A stretch of 64,000 nucleotides of DNA, from the NCBI RefSeq assembly GCF_040412425.1, contig NC_089768.1:5782501-5846500 (forward strand), written 5' to 3'. The notes beneath the pieces are model-generated. The model did no database searches. It was not told the origin of the DNA and was given only the letters and a program-made list of their open reading frames with translations. The position numbers and the translations under genes are program-made. The stretch's first letter is position 1; each line of letters starts with the position of its first letter. Positions 1 to 12,805 of the stretch are shown piece by piece. This stretch comes from Macrobrachium rosenbergii (Eukaryota > Arthropoda > Malacostraca > Decapoda > Palaemonidae).

Positions 1-1009
1 GTTTATATAAATACAATGTACAAGCCATGCTAAACAGTAACTGCCCTCGTAAACAATTTAACAATTTATGAAGCGCACTCATTAACCTAACAGAAATAAA
101 AACTGTCATTGTCTCATTTTGTAAGAAAAGATTGCACTGATAAATCATTTTTACAAGATATAAAGTAATCTTTTAGATGTTTAGGAATATCGATACCTAG
201 TACAGGCTGCCTTTAGTCGGAATTTAGTGAGACTAAAAAAAAAGGCAATTAAACAATGGACAGGTTGGTAATTAAAAAAAATTTAAATTGAACACCGAAG
301 TAAGTTTATGAATAATTTTAGCATAATTTGTATTATATCCAGGCATGATTCCTGGCAAGATAATGGCACTATATATAAAAGATTTTGTTGACTTGAGAAT
401 AAAGTTTTAATGAGGATTATTAGGAGAACGATGATGCGATACCAAAAGTGAAATATCGGAAGTCCCATTTGTAGATGAGATAATGATGAAGGGGAGATTA
501 TTAGTATATCTTGAGCATGACCTTCGTACAGTCCCTGGAAAATAAGTACCGGATAAAATCAACTGGGCACTTTAGGGCATAAGAAGAGTTGGAGGAATCA
601 GACATGCATCACACGGCATTGGACTGATTATAATGACACAAAGATATCAACTCTTACTTTCGTTTAGTATAAGTAACAAATTAGTAAAATAAAATACTTT
701 TTATGCCTTGAAAACAAAAAGTACCTCTTCATTATTTTCATTTTATTTTTTTTTGGGGTGAGATCATCAGTTACTAGTCACCTTGCAGTTTTGTATTTGC
801 TCTACACCAATATTCCAAATATAATGCAAAATAAAATATGCCATCTACACTCCATAATCAGAAACCTAGGAGATTCTCCGAGTATTTTAAAATAGCAAAG
901 GAAAAGTTTTCTATCGTGGATATATTTACAACATAACTACTTATTTCTCTGTTACTTTATTTGTACAGTCATGTTCGTTATTTATTAAAGCACTGTCCAG
1001 TACGTCCTT
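1..1009. other. AT-rich intergenic DNA, nothing recognised
   Basis: No ORF with recognisable domains, no long tandem array and no inverted repeat was seen. Short A and T runs occur (for example near 232-242 and 745-755). Confidence 0.6.
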
Positions 1010-1300
1010 AAGTTAAGTATACCTTAGTTTTACCAGACCACTGAGCTGATTAACAGCTCTCCTAGAGAGGGCTGGCCTGAAGGATTAGACTTATTTTACG
1101 TGGCTAAGAACCAATTGGTTACTTAGCCACGGGACCTACAGCTTATTGTGGAATCCGAACCACATTATAGCGAGAATTGAATTTCTATCACCATAAATAA
1201 ATTCCTCTAACTCTTCATCAGCCGGCCGGGGGAATTGAACTCCGGCCCATCGAGTGACAGCCTGAAGCTCAACCGACTCAGCCAACGAAGGGCTTGGATC
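1010..1300 (-). mobile_element. tRNA-derived SINE, minus strand
   Basis: Read on the minus strand, 1300 to about 1221 resembles a tRNA gene promoter. An A-box reading TGGCTGAGTCGG lies at 1273-1284 and fits the RNA polymerase III A-box consensus. A B-box-like AGTTCAATTCC lies at 1231-1241 with two mismatches to the consensus. The body runs to about 1030. It ends in a module (1029-1088) containing CAGACCACTGAGCTGATTAA on the plus strand, which I recognise as a common decapod repeat end and which recurs at 37140. This fits a tRNA-headed SINE mobilised in trans by a LINE. No clear target-site duplication was found, so both ends are approximate. A true tRNA gene is unlikely because no cloverleaf acceptor stem is visible and a repeat body follows. 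Confidence 0.65.
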
Positions 1301-1345
1301 AAAATGCTCAGCAGAAACGTTTTCATCTTTCTCAAGCAGCGCCAT

Positions 1346-4300
1346 GCTTGACCAGTATTTTCTGGTATTACTGCAAATAGTTGCATGCTGTCTGAGGGTT
1401 ATGCAGATTTCAAAACTACGTTTAATTACTTCATTTAATTGTCAAAGTTGTTTGATTACGTATACAATTCTAACGTGAAATTCTTGAAACAATATACTGT
1501 AGTATGGTTCTTACCTAAACAACTAAGAATGTGCAGTTCGGAAAAATATGCCAACTTCCTCTCAATACTTTTTTTTGCGGTATTTTAAATGGATGGTCTC
1601 TAGTCATTACCATCAAACCTTGTTGTTCAACCAAAATTTGTCCAATGGACTGCAATGGCCAACTACGTTTTCAAAATACAAATTCAATTAGCTTAGCCTT
1701 TTTTACAACCTTGTATAAAATATACCCTGATCAATATTTGGAAACGTAAAAACTAAACAGCCACGTCTAGGTACTTTATGTAGAGAAGCTAAGACATAAT
1801 GCAACCGGGTCATCCATTAAAATAAAATAAAAAATCTGCCATTCTCATGGGCATGACACAGACTGTCAAAGAATATGGTTCATCATTGTAATTCATTCAG
1901 CATCATTACTGAATGGTAAGTGAACTTTTATTCATAATACGGGGGAGACCTGGGCACAGTATATATAAGGTATAGAAAATATTCTCCCTCTTATCTCCAT
2001 ATTAATCAACACTGGCACGTTGTATAATGTTCTGTTCAGTTGTAATTATCAAAAATTACAAGATGACTTTTGTGTGTAGTCATGACAGGCCTTTCATGAC
2101 TGGAAGGTTGGTTCGAAATATTTTTGGCAGATTTGTTCGTCTCACTTTTTCAGGCTATTTATTGGCATCATTGCGAAACAAAAAGCTTGACTCTTCTTAT
2201 ATTTTATAAAATTATTTAAATTTTACAGTGTATGAACGGATATGAATTGCTTGTGGAATACTCTTTGCGTGTACAGTACAACACAGTGCATCTAAAACTC
2301 ACCCAAGGGTGCACATTGGATTGCACAGATTTAGTAATCATCACCATCATTACCACCTCCAATTCCTTGAGATGAAGAGGTCCTCCATGAAGTTCCACAG
2401 TTCATGTCTTTCTCTTACTTCCACTTCCATAGATTTAAAGTCATTTCCAGACTACCATCTCATAGTTCTCATCCAAGTATGGTAGGGTCTCGCAACTCTT
2501 CTGGTGCCCACAGGAGCTCAGCTGACATTATCACATATTGTTTTCATAACCGTGGTGTGAAGGGCACGCCCATTTACCGTTCATCATTATCTAATCTAAA
2601 TATGGAGACTCCATAATTTCACTTACGGTATCATTCTCACCTTATACAGCTCTCCGACTCTCAATATTTTTCTGAAAGCCATTACCAAATCAGTAAATTC
2701 TTTTAGAGACAGTTTAATGGTGGTAAGTACCAAAGAAAGTATTTACATCTTCATTCTCTCTATCACTATCTGGAGTGAAGAGTATGGTGATGCTTAACAT
2801 ATCCCTTCATAAGACTTGTGGTACTGACTCTCCAACATCTCTGGAAAGCATGGTGTTGCTTCTCATCACCAGTGCACCGAAGATCTGTAAGGACACATAG
2901 CTGTCCAGTGTGGTAATTAATATTTTACATTTTTTTAATTAAACAATCATTATTATTATCATTACCTTTTAATATTATTGTTACCATCCATTTCATAACC
3001 TTGACTTGACTGCGGCATTAGCTATGGTACAGTTTTCTGTAATGATATTTGTTCCTGTAACATCAGACATTATACTTAGGGTGCTCGCACAGGCATCTAG
3101 TAATTCACGGTTACAATTTTTCATAAGGTAGCAGCTATATTCGTTGTTCATGCGTAAGCGTCCATAACCTTCCAAGAACAGTACTAGATGATAGCTTTCC
3201 TCATGCATGCAATGACAAAGAAGTGCTCGTAGGCAATGGGGCACTCTCCACGGGCACTCATGCAGCAGTCAATATTAGTCATTTTCTCTATGCTGACATT
3301 CAAGAATGGGCCACATTTATTAACTTCAGTTTGAAATATTGCTAGATTACTTATTCACACACACAAGGCGTTTTGAAGACATTTCAAGGCCAAGTAAGAT
3401 AGAGAAATAGCAAGGTCTCCCAGCTAAAAGCACAAGAATAATTATCAAAGAGACAGAGAATAACAGAGAAAAGCGTAAGACAGCAGGTGGTATGGAATCT
3501 ACATAATGTGTATTTTTTTTTTTATTAGATTCCTTTTAAATACCTACTACATCTTAAGCACAAATATGCCCATTTACTAAAGAAAATCTGGATGATTTAT
3601 CAGACTTATGTTACTGGAGATTTCAAATAATTCCTGATCCTTCAGCAGTCAAAGAAGAGAGTCATGCTTTGTTTAAATACAAAATAAAAAGTGGTGTTGA
3701 AGATTACTATTCTGTACTCATATTTCTTCAAGCAAAGATCTTATAAGGTAATCTGTGCTAATATATATTCTTGAAATCATACTAAATTACACCACAAAGT
3801 TAATTAGAACAGTCAAACTTATTGCATGCATTTCCAAGCAACTCACAGAATCAGCTAAACCTCTGGAACTTTTTGTCTTTACCCGTAGCAAGGAACCAAT
3901 ACCATGAAATGTTTTTCAGAAAATGAAAGCTTCACATTACCCTTCAAAAATTCCAAACAGCTCTACCTGAGTCAAACGAGTTTGATAAAAATTTACCTTT
4001 GTTTCAAACACAAGCAGACTTCCGATCTATGTTTTACTAAATTTAAGGAATTCTGCCTCTTGCCATTGCGGGAAGAGATCAATTTGTGTGTCTGCAAGAA
4101 TGAGGTACAATTGTACTATTATAATCTTTTAAACGTTTCCCTTGTTATACCATTTAGCTAACTGTGTTTTTTGACGATCTGAGCACATGATTACTCATCT
4201 GGAGAGTGACCGCACGCACACGCCATTTTTATTGCACTCACAGGCAGCTATTTGAATAACTATTAGACAAAGCAGTACTTTTAATGCACTGTTGTTATGC

Positions 4301-4633
4301 CATTATGTAAATTACATGCAGCACTGGCGATTAAAGAATTAAGATATATCTTGTAGTAAATTATTTTACAATATTCAAAGAAAATTATATGAGGTACTAT
4401 TATCATGCTTTAGAGTCCGATATGCGTTAGTATATAACTTAAGAGGGGCTATTTGGTAGTTGGTATACATTATACCTTTAATTTAGGTACGGATACTTGA
4501 TAATGTGGACTGTTTGTCCAAGAAAGCTTGTAACTTTTTCTGAATGAATACTCCACTAGATACCATCCAGTTTGAATGAGGTCCTTTTAGTAATTCTACT
4601 AATGCACAGAACAATTGTGCATGTGATAAAGTT
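1346..4633. other. Intergenic stretch without recognised genes
   Basis: Only short ORFs without recognisable domains occur here. The minus strand of about 2220-2620 has a codon-like texture that could be an old LINE tail, but I could not name a motif, so no element is claimed. Confidence 0.5.
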
Positions 4634-5832
<1,199 letters not shown>

Positions 5833-6589
5833 ACATACTCCTTCATTCAAACTTCAGCTGACCGATCACTAGTTTAAAAAAAGTCTACAACAACAATTGC
5901 CGCTTCATGCACCTAGTCGGAAAGCTCATCAGTAGCCTATCGAACAACTACATAAGGATAGCTATTCATGTCTGTCCTCCGCTTACTATTTCGCCTCCGG
6001 GATATTGTGGTCCTCCCTTTCAGATGCCGCTTTCACACCATCTGAACAACACTTTTTAGGTCTTCCTTCCTTTTAAATCAATCAAATTTTACATTTCCTT
6101 TTCCACTATCACTTATCCTCACTAATACATCCTTTCGTCTAAACAAACCTTTTTACCTTTTCTTCTGATTGTCTGCACATAATTCAGCGTTTCAATTCTT
6201 TTTATGCCTCATATGCTATGCAATCAGTTCATCCCTACATCCCTTTTTTTTCTTTCGTTCATACTCAATTACCGCACTTTCAAGTCCATAGAGTAGGGCA
6301 TGTGAATGAAGGAGCCCCCCCTCCATATGGCCTACCGAAGCAGTGTATACATCAGATCAATGTTACTGCAATGGGTTCAGACTTAGAGGTTCTTTTTTGC
6401 TAGCTATGTCAGTCTGTACATCAAAATAAGAGGTTGTCAGAGAAATGGATAGCCTATCGTCTACATCTGCTATTTCAACGATACCTCATCCAGATTATTA
6501 ACGATAACACACTCATGAAAACGGAAGGAACAATGCCTAGAGGGGAACTCTTTGGCATCCTCCTTAACTAATGGGAAGAAAACACCAAA
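5833..6589. other. Intergenic, nothing recognised
   Basis: Pyrimidine-rich on the plus strand around 5980-6260. No ORF with a recognisable domain. Confidence 0.45.
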
Positions 6590-6970
6590 ACCTTGTTCCG
6601 CATAAAGGCTACAAACGCAGGGCACTGTCTCTATTGAGGCAGCCAGTGGCCCGACCACTACCTGGAATCTACAGTTGGTTCATACATCCTGCCCTGTCTA
6701 CCTGCAGCAGTTCGAGTGCTACTTTTACCACACTCTTATGAACCAGGCAACATCTTGTGGACAAAATCTCCCTTTACATCACCGTATAGAGAATTACCAG
6801 AATGATTATGAACTGATTATGAACCATAGCAAAGAATCAAACAACAATGATAATGAAGGAAAGGTAACATTCTATTATTAAAATCAAATGATGATGGTCT
6901 GCAATAGAATGAATACATCACAAGAGAGTTCATACCCACAAATGTTCATCCTGTTGGCAGTATAATGGGC
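6590..6970 (+). mobile_element. Fragment of the unclassified repeat family also seen at 11.3-11.7 kb
   Basis: This stretch resembles 11340-11690. Both have CCACTACCTGGAATCT (6655-6670 and near 11380), and both end with a similar stretch containing GTTCATCCT followed by TGGCAGT. The predicted peptide at 6675-6881 also appears alignable with the C-terminal part of the ORF at 11178-11576, with related residues and similar spacing. That suggests an old coding sequence. The family is not one I can name. Confidence 0.45.
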
Positions 6971-7585
6971 AAAAAAAGTCCATTACTATCTATCAGAAGC
7001 GCTGCTGCTTCCCGTCATTAACCTTTTGACAGTTTTTTATTTTTTTCAACATCAAATTCTTCTCAACCTCATAGACCTTTGACACCCAATAGTGCATCAC
7101 AAGAAGATATATTGTTCTGAAATTTGCCATAAATTAAAATTTCACGTCATTACACAGAAATTCACCCGTGACATCAGAAGATGCCGCTAGTTCCTATTGA
7201 GTGTGGTAGGCAGGGCTTATGGCCCAGAACATTACCTACTGTACATTTCTCAGAAACAATGACTGTGTTATTGTGCAACTTGGTGTCACATTCTGTGTTG
7301 TAGCGCTGTTATTATGTCATATAACTGCATCATTTTTTGTACAGTTCTTAGTGAATTCACAGCGAATATTTTGAAAATGGAAAGCAACAGGAAAGTACCG
7401 AGGTTTTAGTAAAAAATCTTCCAGCGTTGGTGAATGTTAATCTTCCTCCCCAGGCAAGCGTTATTTGACACAGAATAATTGTTATCTTTATTTTTGGAGC
7501 TAAGAAATGTTCTTCTATTCCCAGAGAGGTGGGAAAAATTTGTAATTGCTTTTTCAGCGACATTGCTGTGAAATACACACATTCA
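6971..7585. other. Intergenic, nothing recognised
   Basis: No recognisable coding or repeat structure. Confidence 0.45.
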
Positions 7586-7643
7586 TTATATATACAGTAT
7601 ATATACTATATATATATATACGCGCACACATTATATATATACA

Positions 7644-7707
<64 letters not shown>
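7586..7707. repeat. (TA)n array forming the tail of the Penelope-like element
   Basis: Interrupted TA with CGCGCACACA at 7621-7630. It directly abuts the 3' end (minus strand) of the adjacent Penelope-like remnant. Inference: it began as the element's simple-sequence tail. Confidence 0.9.
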
Positions 7708-7711
<4 letters not shown>

Positions 7712-8662
7712 GGACAAAATCCACGAAGCAAAGAGAAACAATGGAGTGTTGCGAGGCCTTTCGAATTGTCGTCCTTTACTTAGCAGACTGAAGAGATATA
7801 AAAATAAGTTTACAAAGAAAGTTATAGATGATAGATGGGGATGACAAAGGAAAAAATATGTTCCTGGAATCCAACACAATTGAAGAATTAGTAGAACTGC
7901 CAAAACAGGGTTAAATATTTAAGAGGTTTTACAAAGGATTAGGATCAACCATTCAGAAGCAGGGACAGGACAATTAAAAGATTATACAAGGAGGTGACCG
8001 ACAACCAAAAAATCTATAAAAGTACAACTGAAAAATTTTTTTTTTTTTGTAAACAATAACAATTTTTGCAAGATGAACATTTTTATAAATAAAAAAAATA
8101 TTTTAAACATACGAATGCATAGAAAATAATAAGGTAACTCATTTTTAATTAATTCAGTGATTTTATCTTTTAGGTCATTCTTGAACATTTTTATAATACA
8201 TGGGTCCAAATAATACATGCCAGGGCTAAGGTTAAAATTACAGCTGGATGTAAGCTGTACAATAGCAGAATCCAAAAGATTTCTTGAAGAGAAATCTCTG
8301 GATCTGGCAATCACTGAACTTTCAGTCCAATTTATCCTGTGAGAGCTTTCATTTAAATGAATGAATATAGCATTGGATGTTTGCCCAGTTTTGACTGAAT
8401 ACTTGTTGCTCAATACGTACATCTAAATCTTTGCTAGATTGGCCATTATAAAACGATGGGCAGTTCATACATGGAATTCTATATATCATGTTGATGTTTT
8501 CCTTATGGGTATTTTTTATTAACATTTCTTTTAGTGTGTTATTACAGGAAAAAACGAAGTTGACGTTAAAAGATTTTAACAAGGACGTTAGGTTTTCAAA
8601 ACCACTAAAATAAGGCAAGCTAAGAATGTTCTTAGGAGTTTCTTTCTCCATATTACTTTCAC
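7708..8662 (-). mobile_element. Penelope-like retroelement, 5'-truncated, minus strand
   Basis: The minus strand encodes the C-terminal part of a Penelope-like element: the linker after the reverse transcriptase, then a GIY-YIG endonuclease, then a 3' untranslated region. The 3' region (about 7708-7980) has a form I recognise from Penelope-like elements, including a word close to GGACGAC followed by TCGAAAGGCC, and it runs into (TA)n. The reverse transcriptase is missing. The 5' break is at 8662, where the sequence meets an inverted copy of itself (8708-8777). Family-level knowledge: Penelope-like elements are often 5'-truncated with inverted segments. Subclade not assigned. Confidence 0.75.
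7982..8651 (-). pseudogene. GIY-YIG endonuclease of the Penelope-like element, frameshifted
   Basis: Reading on the minus strand, frame one (8651-8349) has the linker with the words SCNNTLKEMLIKN and then the start of the endonuclease: YRIPCMNCPSFYNGQ, followed by KDLDVRI. These match the GIY, YIG and arginine parts of the GIY-YIG nuclease fold, with the extra cysteine pair typical of Penelope-like elements. The I of YIG is N here. A frameshift near 8400-8420 moves the domain into a second frame (8422-7982), which continues with KTGQTSNAIFIHLNE and RNLLDSAIVQL. The usual role is to nick the target so that the 3' end primes reverse transcription. With the frameshift and no reverse transcriptase, this copy cannot be autonomous. 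Confidence 0.75.
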
Positions 8663-8777
8663 ATATACTAGATACTTGTTATAATAAAGCGCACAGAAAG
8701 TTTTATAGTGAAAGTAACATGGAGAAAGAAACCCCTGAGAACATCCTTAGCTTGCCTTATTATAGTGGTTTTGAAAA
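8593..8777. repeat. Inverted repeat, about 70-bp arms and 45-bp spacer
   Basis: Arm 1 (8593-8662) is the 5' edge of the Penelope-like remnant. Arm 2 (8708-8777) is its reverse complement with a handful of mismatches; for example GGAGAAAGAAAC appears in arm 2 and its complement in arm 1. The result is a potential hairpin at the truncation point. Confidence 0.85.
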
Positions 8778-8810
8778 GATGGTATAAAGCATCAGTTGTA
8801 TTGATTATAC

Positions 8811-8943
8811 AATCAATACAATTCGTGCAAGCTATTCCATAACAAAGCGCAATCAAAGGTGGTATAAAGCAAAATAACAAATCATATCATAAATAAAATA
8901 GTGAAATATATATGCACAAATATAGAGAGACACACACACACAC

Positions 8944-9002
<59 letters not shown>

Positions 9003-9009
9003 TGTATAT

Positions 9010-9074
<65 letters not shown>

Positions 9075-9085
9075 TGTATATAGTG

Positions 9086-9178
<93 letters not shown>

Positions 9179-9297
9179 CTATATATAATTGTACATATAT
9201 ATTTAATTATTTAATTTATATGATTTGTTATTTACTTTATACCATCTTTCATTGCTCTTTGTTATGGAACAGCTTGCACAAGTTGTATTGATTGTTA
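8811..9297. repeat. Inverted repeat pair enclosing (CA)n(TA)n...(TA)n(GT)n
   Basis: Arm 1 (8811-8889) and arm 2 (9219-9297) are diverged reverse complements; both include CAATCAATACAA and TTCCATAACAAAG when read in the same sense. The region between is itself near-palindromic: (CA)n at 8930-8946, TA arrays from 8947 to 9148 with ACTGTATAT interruptions, and (GT)n at 9149-9170. A third, partial relative of the arm is at about 9368-9410. This looks like two copies of one repeat with simple-sequence tails facing each other. Confidence 0.75.
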
Positions 9298-10034
9298 ATT
9301 TAAAAAAAATGGAACCTACAAAACACGTCGTGACTGCTGTTTACCAGCACTATTGAATTTTTTTTTTTTAACCTTTATTGCGCTTTGTTACGAACAACTG
9401 GCGCAGTCATGAATTTTATATCATGAGGAAAATCAATTTCTCCGTCTTTTGTACAATTCAAGAAAGTAAGTAATCTATACCATAATTTCTTTAGTGATTT
9501 TTTTAAAAGTAAGATAACATCTTTCTACACCGGAAAGTTCTACTCGTACTACGTATTTTTCGTTTTTGCCTCTGTGACTTTTATTGCACTTTTTGTAGCC
9601 AAGACGGTAATAATTTATATGAGAATGGAAAGGCAAATTATCCTAGTTTGCGAATGTCTACTTATCTATCTTTGGTCAATTTTTTAGTAAAAGTAACATA
9701 TAAAATATTTGCTTACGCCTAACTCTTACCCTCGATATCAATGTTTTGAATAGTGTTTCTGCTTTTAATGACATATTATGATATAGTGAAACCATTCAGC
9801 TTTAAAATGAAACCAAACTAATTATCATAACAAGCAAGGTAACTTTACACAAAGCGATCAAAGCAAAATATAAATACGCGTGTGTCAATACCACGAAGGC
9901 TGTGTTTACTGAGACTAACACGACTTGCGTGTGGCTGAATCCCCCATAGGGTTAAGAATATCGTGGTGTGTTGCGCAACCATTCCCCCAAAAATAAATTT
10001 GTGGAAAAAGTGAGTTATTCAAGTGAAGAAGTAG
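9298..10034. other. Intergenic, nothing recognised beyond the arm fragment near 9368-9410
   Basis: AT-rich with no recognisable ORF. Confidence 0.45.
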
Positions 10035-10315
10035 ACCTCACCAGGATTCATGATATTTAGATGACCAGGGCTCTGAAGACGAAACTGACCAGCCACCTTC
10101 AGTATGGTGCTAATAAGTGGGCGTTTGCAGAAGTACTACTATAGGCAACTGTGAGCAGAAAGACAGAAATACTGGACTACAGGAGAAACCCACTGCGCTT
10201 CACCACTCTCGAAGGTTTATATATATCAAACAGGATTTATTCATACTAACACGACTGTAACACGTCCGTGACCTTCAGACAATCTCTACAGCTTACCACC
10301 CTACTCGTTGATGGG

Positions 10316-10318
<3 letters not shown>

Positions 10319-10387
<69 letters not shown>
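10319..10387. repeat. (GA)n microsatellite
   Basis: About 68 bp of pure AG repeat within the left direct repeat of the candidate element. Confidence 0.97.
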
Positions 10388-10392
<5 letters not shown>

Positions 10393-11177
10393 ATTAAGTC
10401 CCCCCACAACACCCCTTACCTAACTTACCACATCCGCATACCAATGTTCCTGTCCTCTGACTGGCTAGCACTCAAATTTATTCTCACAGAATTTTAACAA
10501 ATATCAACTGTTCTTTTTGTATTCATTTTCCACTGAAAACAAAATTTTCTCAACTCTGAGACATCTTGCTTAACAAACTGCTTGGAAATAAATCCGTACT
10601 GTTGCTGAGTCTAGGAAGCAAATGCAATGTCCCATCCAAGCCATCCTAGCACCAAAAGAGACTAAAATTAAATATCCTTTTCGGCAACACTCTTGAAGGT
10701 TTCAACAATTGACCCCTCCTAACAGCAACCATATCCGATGAATCAAGAAAAAAAAAAAAAACACGAGTAGAATTATTCTACGGCAACACATTGATGACAC
10801 CAAGGAATCCACTCCAATCCTAATATTGTTATCCATCAGACAGACAAGAGATATACATGTGTTCTTTCACACAAGGATGACCACCTAACTAAAATAAGTA
10901 TAATTATGCAAAAAAAAGGATAAATCAAACTCACAAGGAGGATCCTGTAGATGACATCCAGCAATGAACCAACAAACTAATCCAAGCGGTCAACGTTTGT
11001 CAGGAGAACTGCACCAAACTACCAAAGTTAGTAGTGGACTTAGCAATGAGTTATTTATATGGGAATGTGAAAACCTATAAGGTGGGGAATCCAATCCACC
11101 GTATAATTACCTACCCATAGCCACACTTGCAAAGAAATTGGTGGATATCCTAAAGCCATTCATCCATTCTCAACAAA

Positions 11178-11576
11178 ATGGATATCCTCTACTGTGATTA
11201 TATCGATGATGCCTCCATCAGTGACAACTCATGCCTGTGCCTCATGAACGCTGCTGATGTTAAGTCTGGTCAATGCTTCACTGCAGAGAGCAGTAACAAC
11301 ATCCTCCTTAACAAAGAAGATAAAAACAAAGCCTTGGCCTACACCAGGGCACATTTTCAGTGTGGCCTGACCACTACCTGGAATCTGCTAGGGGGCATAC
11401 ATCCAATGCACCCTCTCCCAGACAGCATTTGGAGGGTTACTCATAACAAACTTAAGTGGGCCACCCAACAACTTATGGACTATAACTTTCTCAACACCAC
11501 TGTTGAGAAGGTTACCAGAAAGATAATGAACTGCTGGTATAGCAGCCACGTTGAGAGTGGAATCCAGCAACAATGA
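11178..11576 (+). pseudogene. Unrecognised ORF, 132 codons, inside the candidate LTR element
   Basis: An uninterrupted frame of 132 codons starting with ATG. The peptide has no domain that I recognise. Residues around the words TTTWNLLGG and HPMHPLP, and the segment after them, appear to be mirrored in the decayed fragment at 6590-6900. This argues that it was once coding sequence of a repeat family rather than a chance frame. No signal peptide or membrane segment is evident. Its position between two LTR-like repeats suggests a transposon gene. It could be a capsid-like or accessory protein, but I cannot choose. Confidence 0.35.
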
Positions 11577-11949
11577 CAGTAAAAGAAAGACAAGCCTTTA
11601 TTATAAAATTCAAATAAAAGAAAAGAAAAGAAAGTATTACAAAAGACATAACCCACCACGTTCATCCTACTGGCAGTTAGAAGGGTAAAATACATTGTAT
11701 AATACCCGTCGAAGAAGATTCACATCCCCTCCTTGAGAACAATGTCGCCCACCAAACAATAAGGTTTCAAAGTAATGCTGAAAATATAAACAAAATTGCC
11801 AAAGTAAGGAATAAAGGTCTCACAAAGCTTCATATATTGGACTGACTAGGACTCATCTGTAGAGAAGGCTGACCAGCCATTTTCAGTATGGTCCCCTTAT
11901 GGGGATAGTGCAATCAGTGCACCTCACGTGATGAACTGTAGGCACTACT

Positions 11950-12285
11950 AAAGGATGTTTGCAGTGTTCCTCCAGTGACTCGCTGGGCCACTTTTTATCC
12001 TTTTATTTTATCTCCACTCGCTTTTCCTTTCCGGAATCTTGCTGTTCAACCCCTCTAACCATTACTTCTCAGTGCAACTCTGGGGTTCTCTCCCAATTTC
12101 AAATTTACATTCTTGTGTTTCATCTCCTTTATTTTTCGTATCTCTTTATGTCGCTGTCCAACCAACCCAACTCCCACTTTTCACTGTCGAAAGCACTAAG
12201 TGGTCAGAGGTGCTTGGCAGCCTAAAATCCATAAAGTAAATGAAATCAAATCACCTTTAGTGTAGTGCCATCAAGAGGCACTACT
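11950..12285 (+). mobile_element. 336-bp insertion with a candidate 10-bp target duplication
   Basis: AGGCACTACT occurs at 11940-11949 and again at 12276-12285. The material between them is absent from the corresponding place in the left direct repeat. The 3' part (about 12190-12240) resembles the decapod repeat tail near 37210-37250. This suggests a SINE or LINE-tail insertion. The 5' part is pyrimidine-rich and unrecognised. Confidence 0.5.
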
Positions 12286-12658
12286 GGGAGAACTAAGAGC
12301 AGCAGGAACAGAAATACTGGTTAGTAGAAAAAAAACACTACACTTCTCGATTCTTGAGGCTTTATATATAATAGAAAAAACAGCAAATAATTCATAATAA
12401 GAACTATTCTTACTATCGACTTTGAAGTATCTCCCTGACCATCAGACAATATCCGAGGATCACCAGCCTACCCAATGACTGGACGAGGAAGCGATCCAGA
12501 TAGCGAGTGAACAATGTTCCTTTCAACCCTACCTTCAATATCCTCTCCAGGCTTGTCACTCCCACTAATCCATATTGCGGTCCTCATCAAAACCCCTGCC
12601 TGGCTTGTCATCCCCACTAATTCATATTCCTGTCCTCTGCTTGGTTAACGCCTGAGCG

Positions 12659-12757
12659 TGTATGTATGTATGTATGTATGTATGTATGTATGTATGTATG
12701 TATGCATGTGTGTATGTATATGTATTATGTGTGTATATATATACATATATATGTATA

Positions 12758-12801
<44 letters not shown>
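12659..12801. repeat. Compound (TATG)n and (TA)n microsatellite
   Basis: (TATG)n runs from about 12659 to 12705, then mixed TG/TA, then TA from about 12732 to 12801. It adjoins the palindromic repeat to the right. Confidence 0.95.

Positions 12802-12805
<4 letters not shown>

Larger units (their letters stand above)
10035..12655 (+). mobile_element. Candidate LTR-type element, unclassified, heavily decayed
   Basis: Two diverged direct repeats, about 10035-10480 and 11825-12655, share ordered words: CTGACCAGCCA, TTCAGTATGGT, ACAGAAATACTGG, GGCTTTATATATA or GGTTTATATATA, CATCAGACAAT or TTCAGACAAT, and CCTGTCCTCTG. They flank about 1.35 kb containing an unrecognised ORF (11178-11576). The arrangement resembles an LTR retroelement, but I saw no primer binding site, polypurine tract, protease, reverse transcriptase or integrase. 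It could also be two copies of another repeat. The right repeat is lengthened by an insertion (11950-12285), and the left carries a (GA)n array. Confidence 0.4.

Noticed and set aside
1221..1295. A real tRNA gene on the minus strand
   Set aside because: The A and B boxes are present, but no acceptor stem pairing was visible and a repeat body with a known tail module follows, so a SINE is the better reading.
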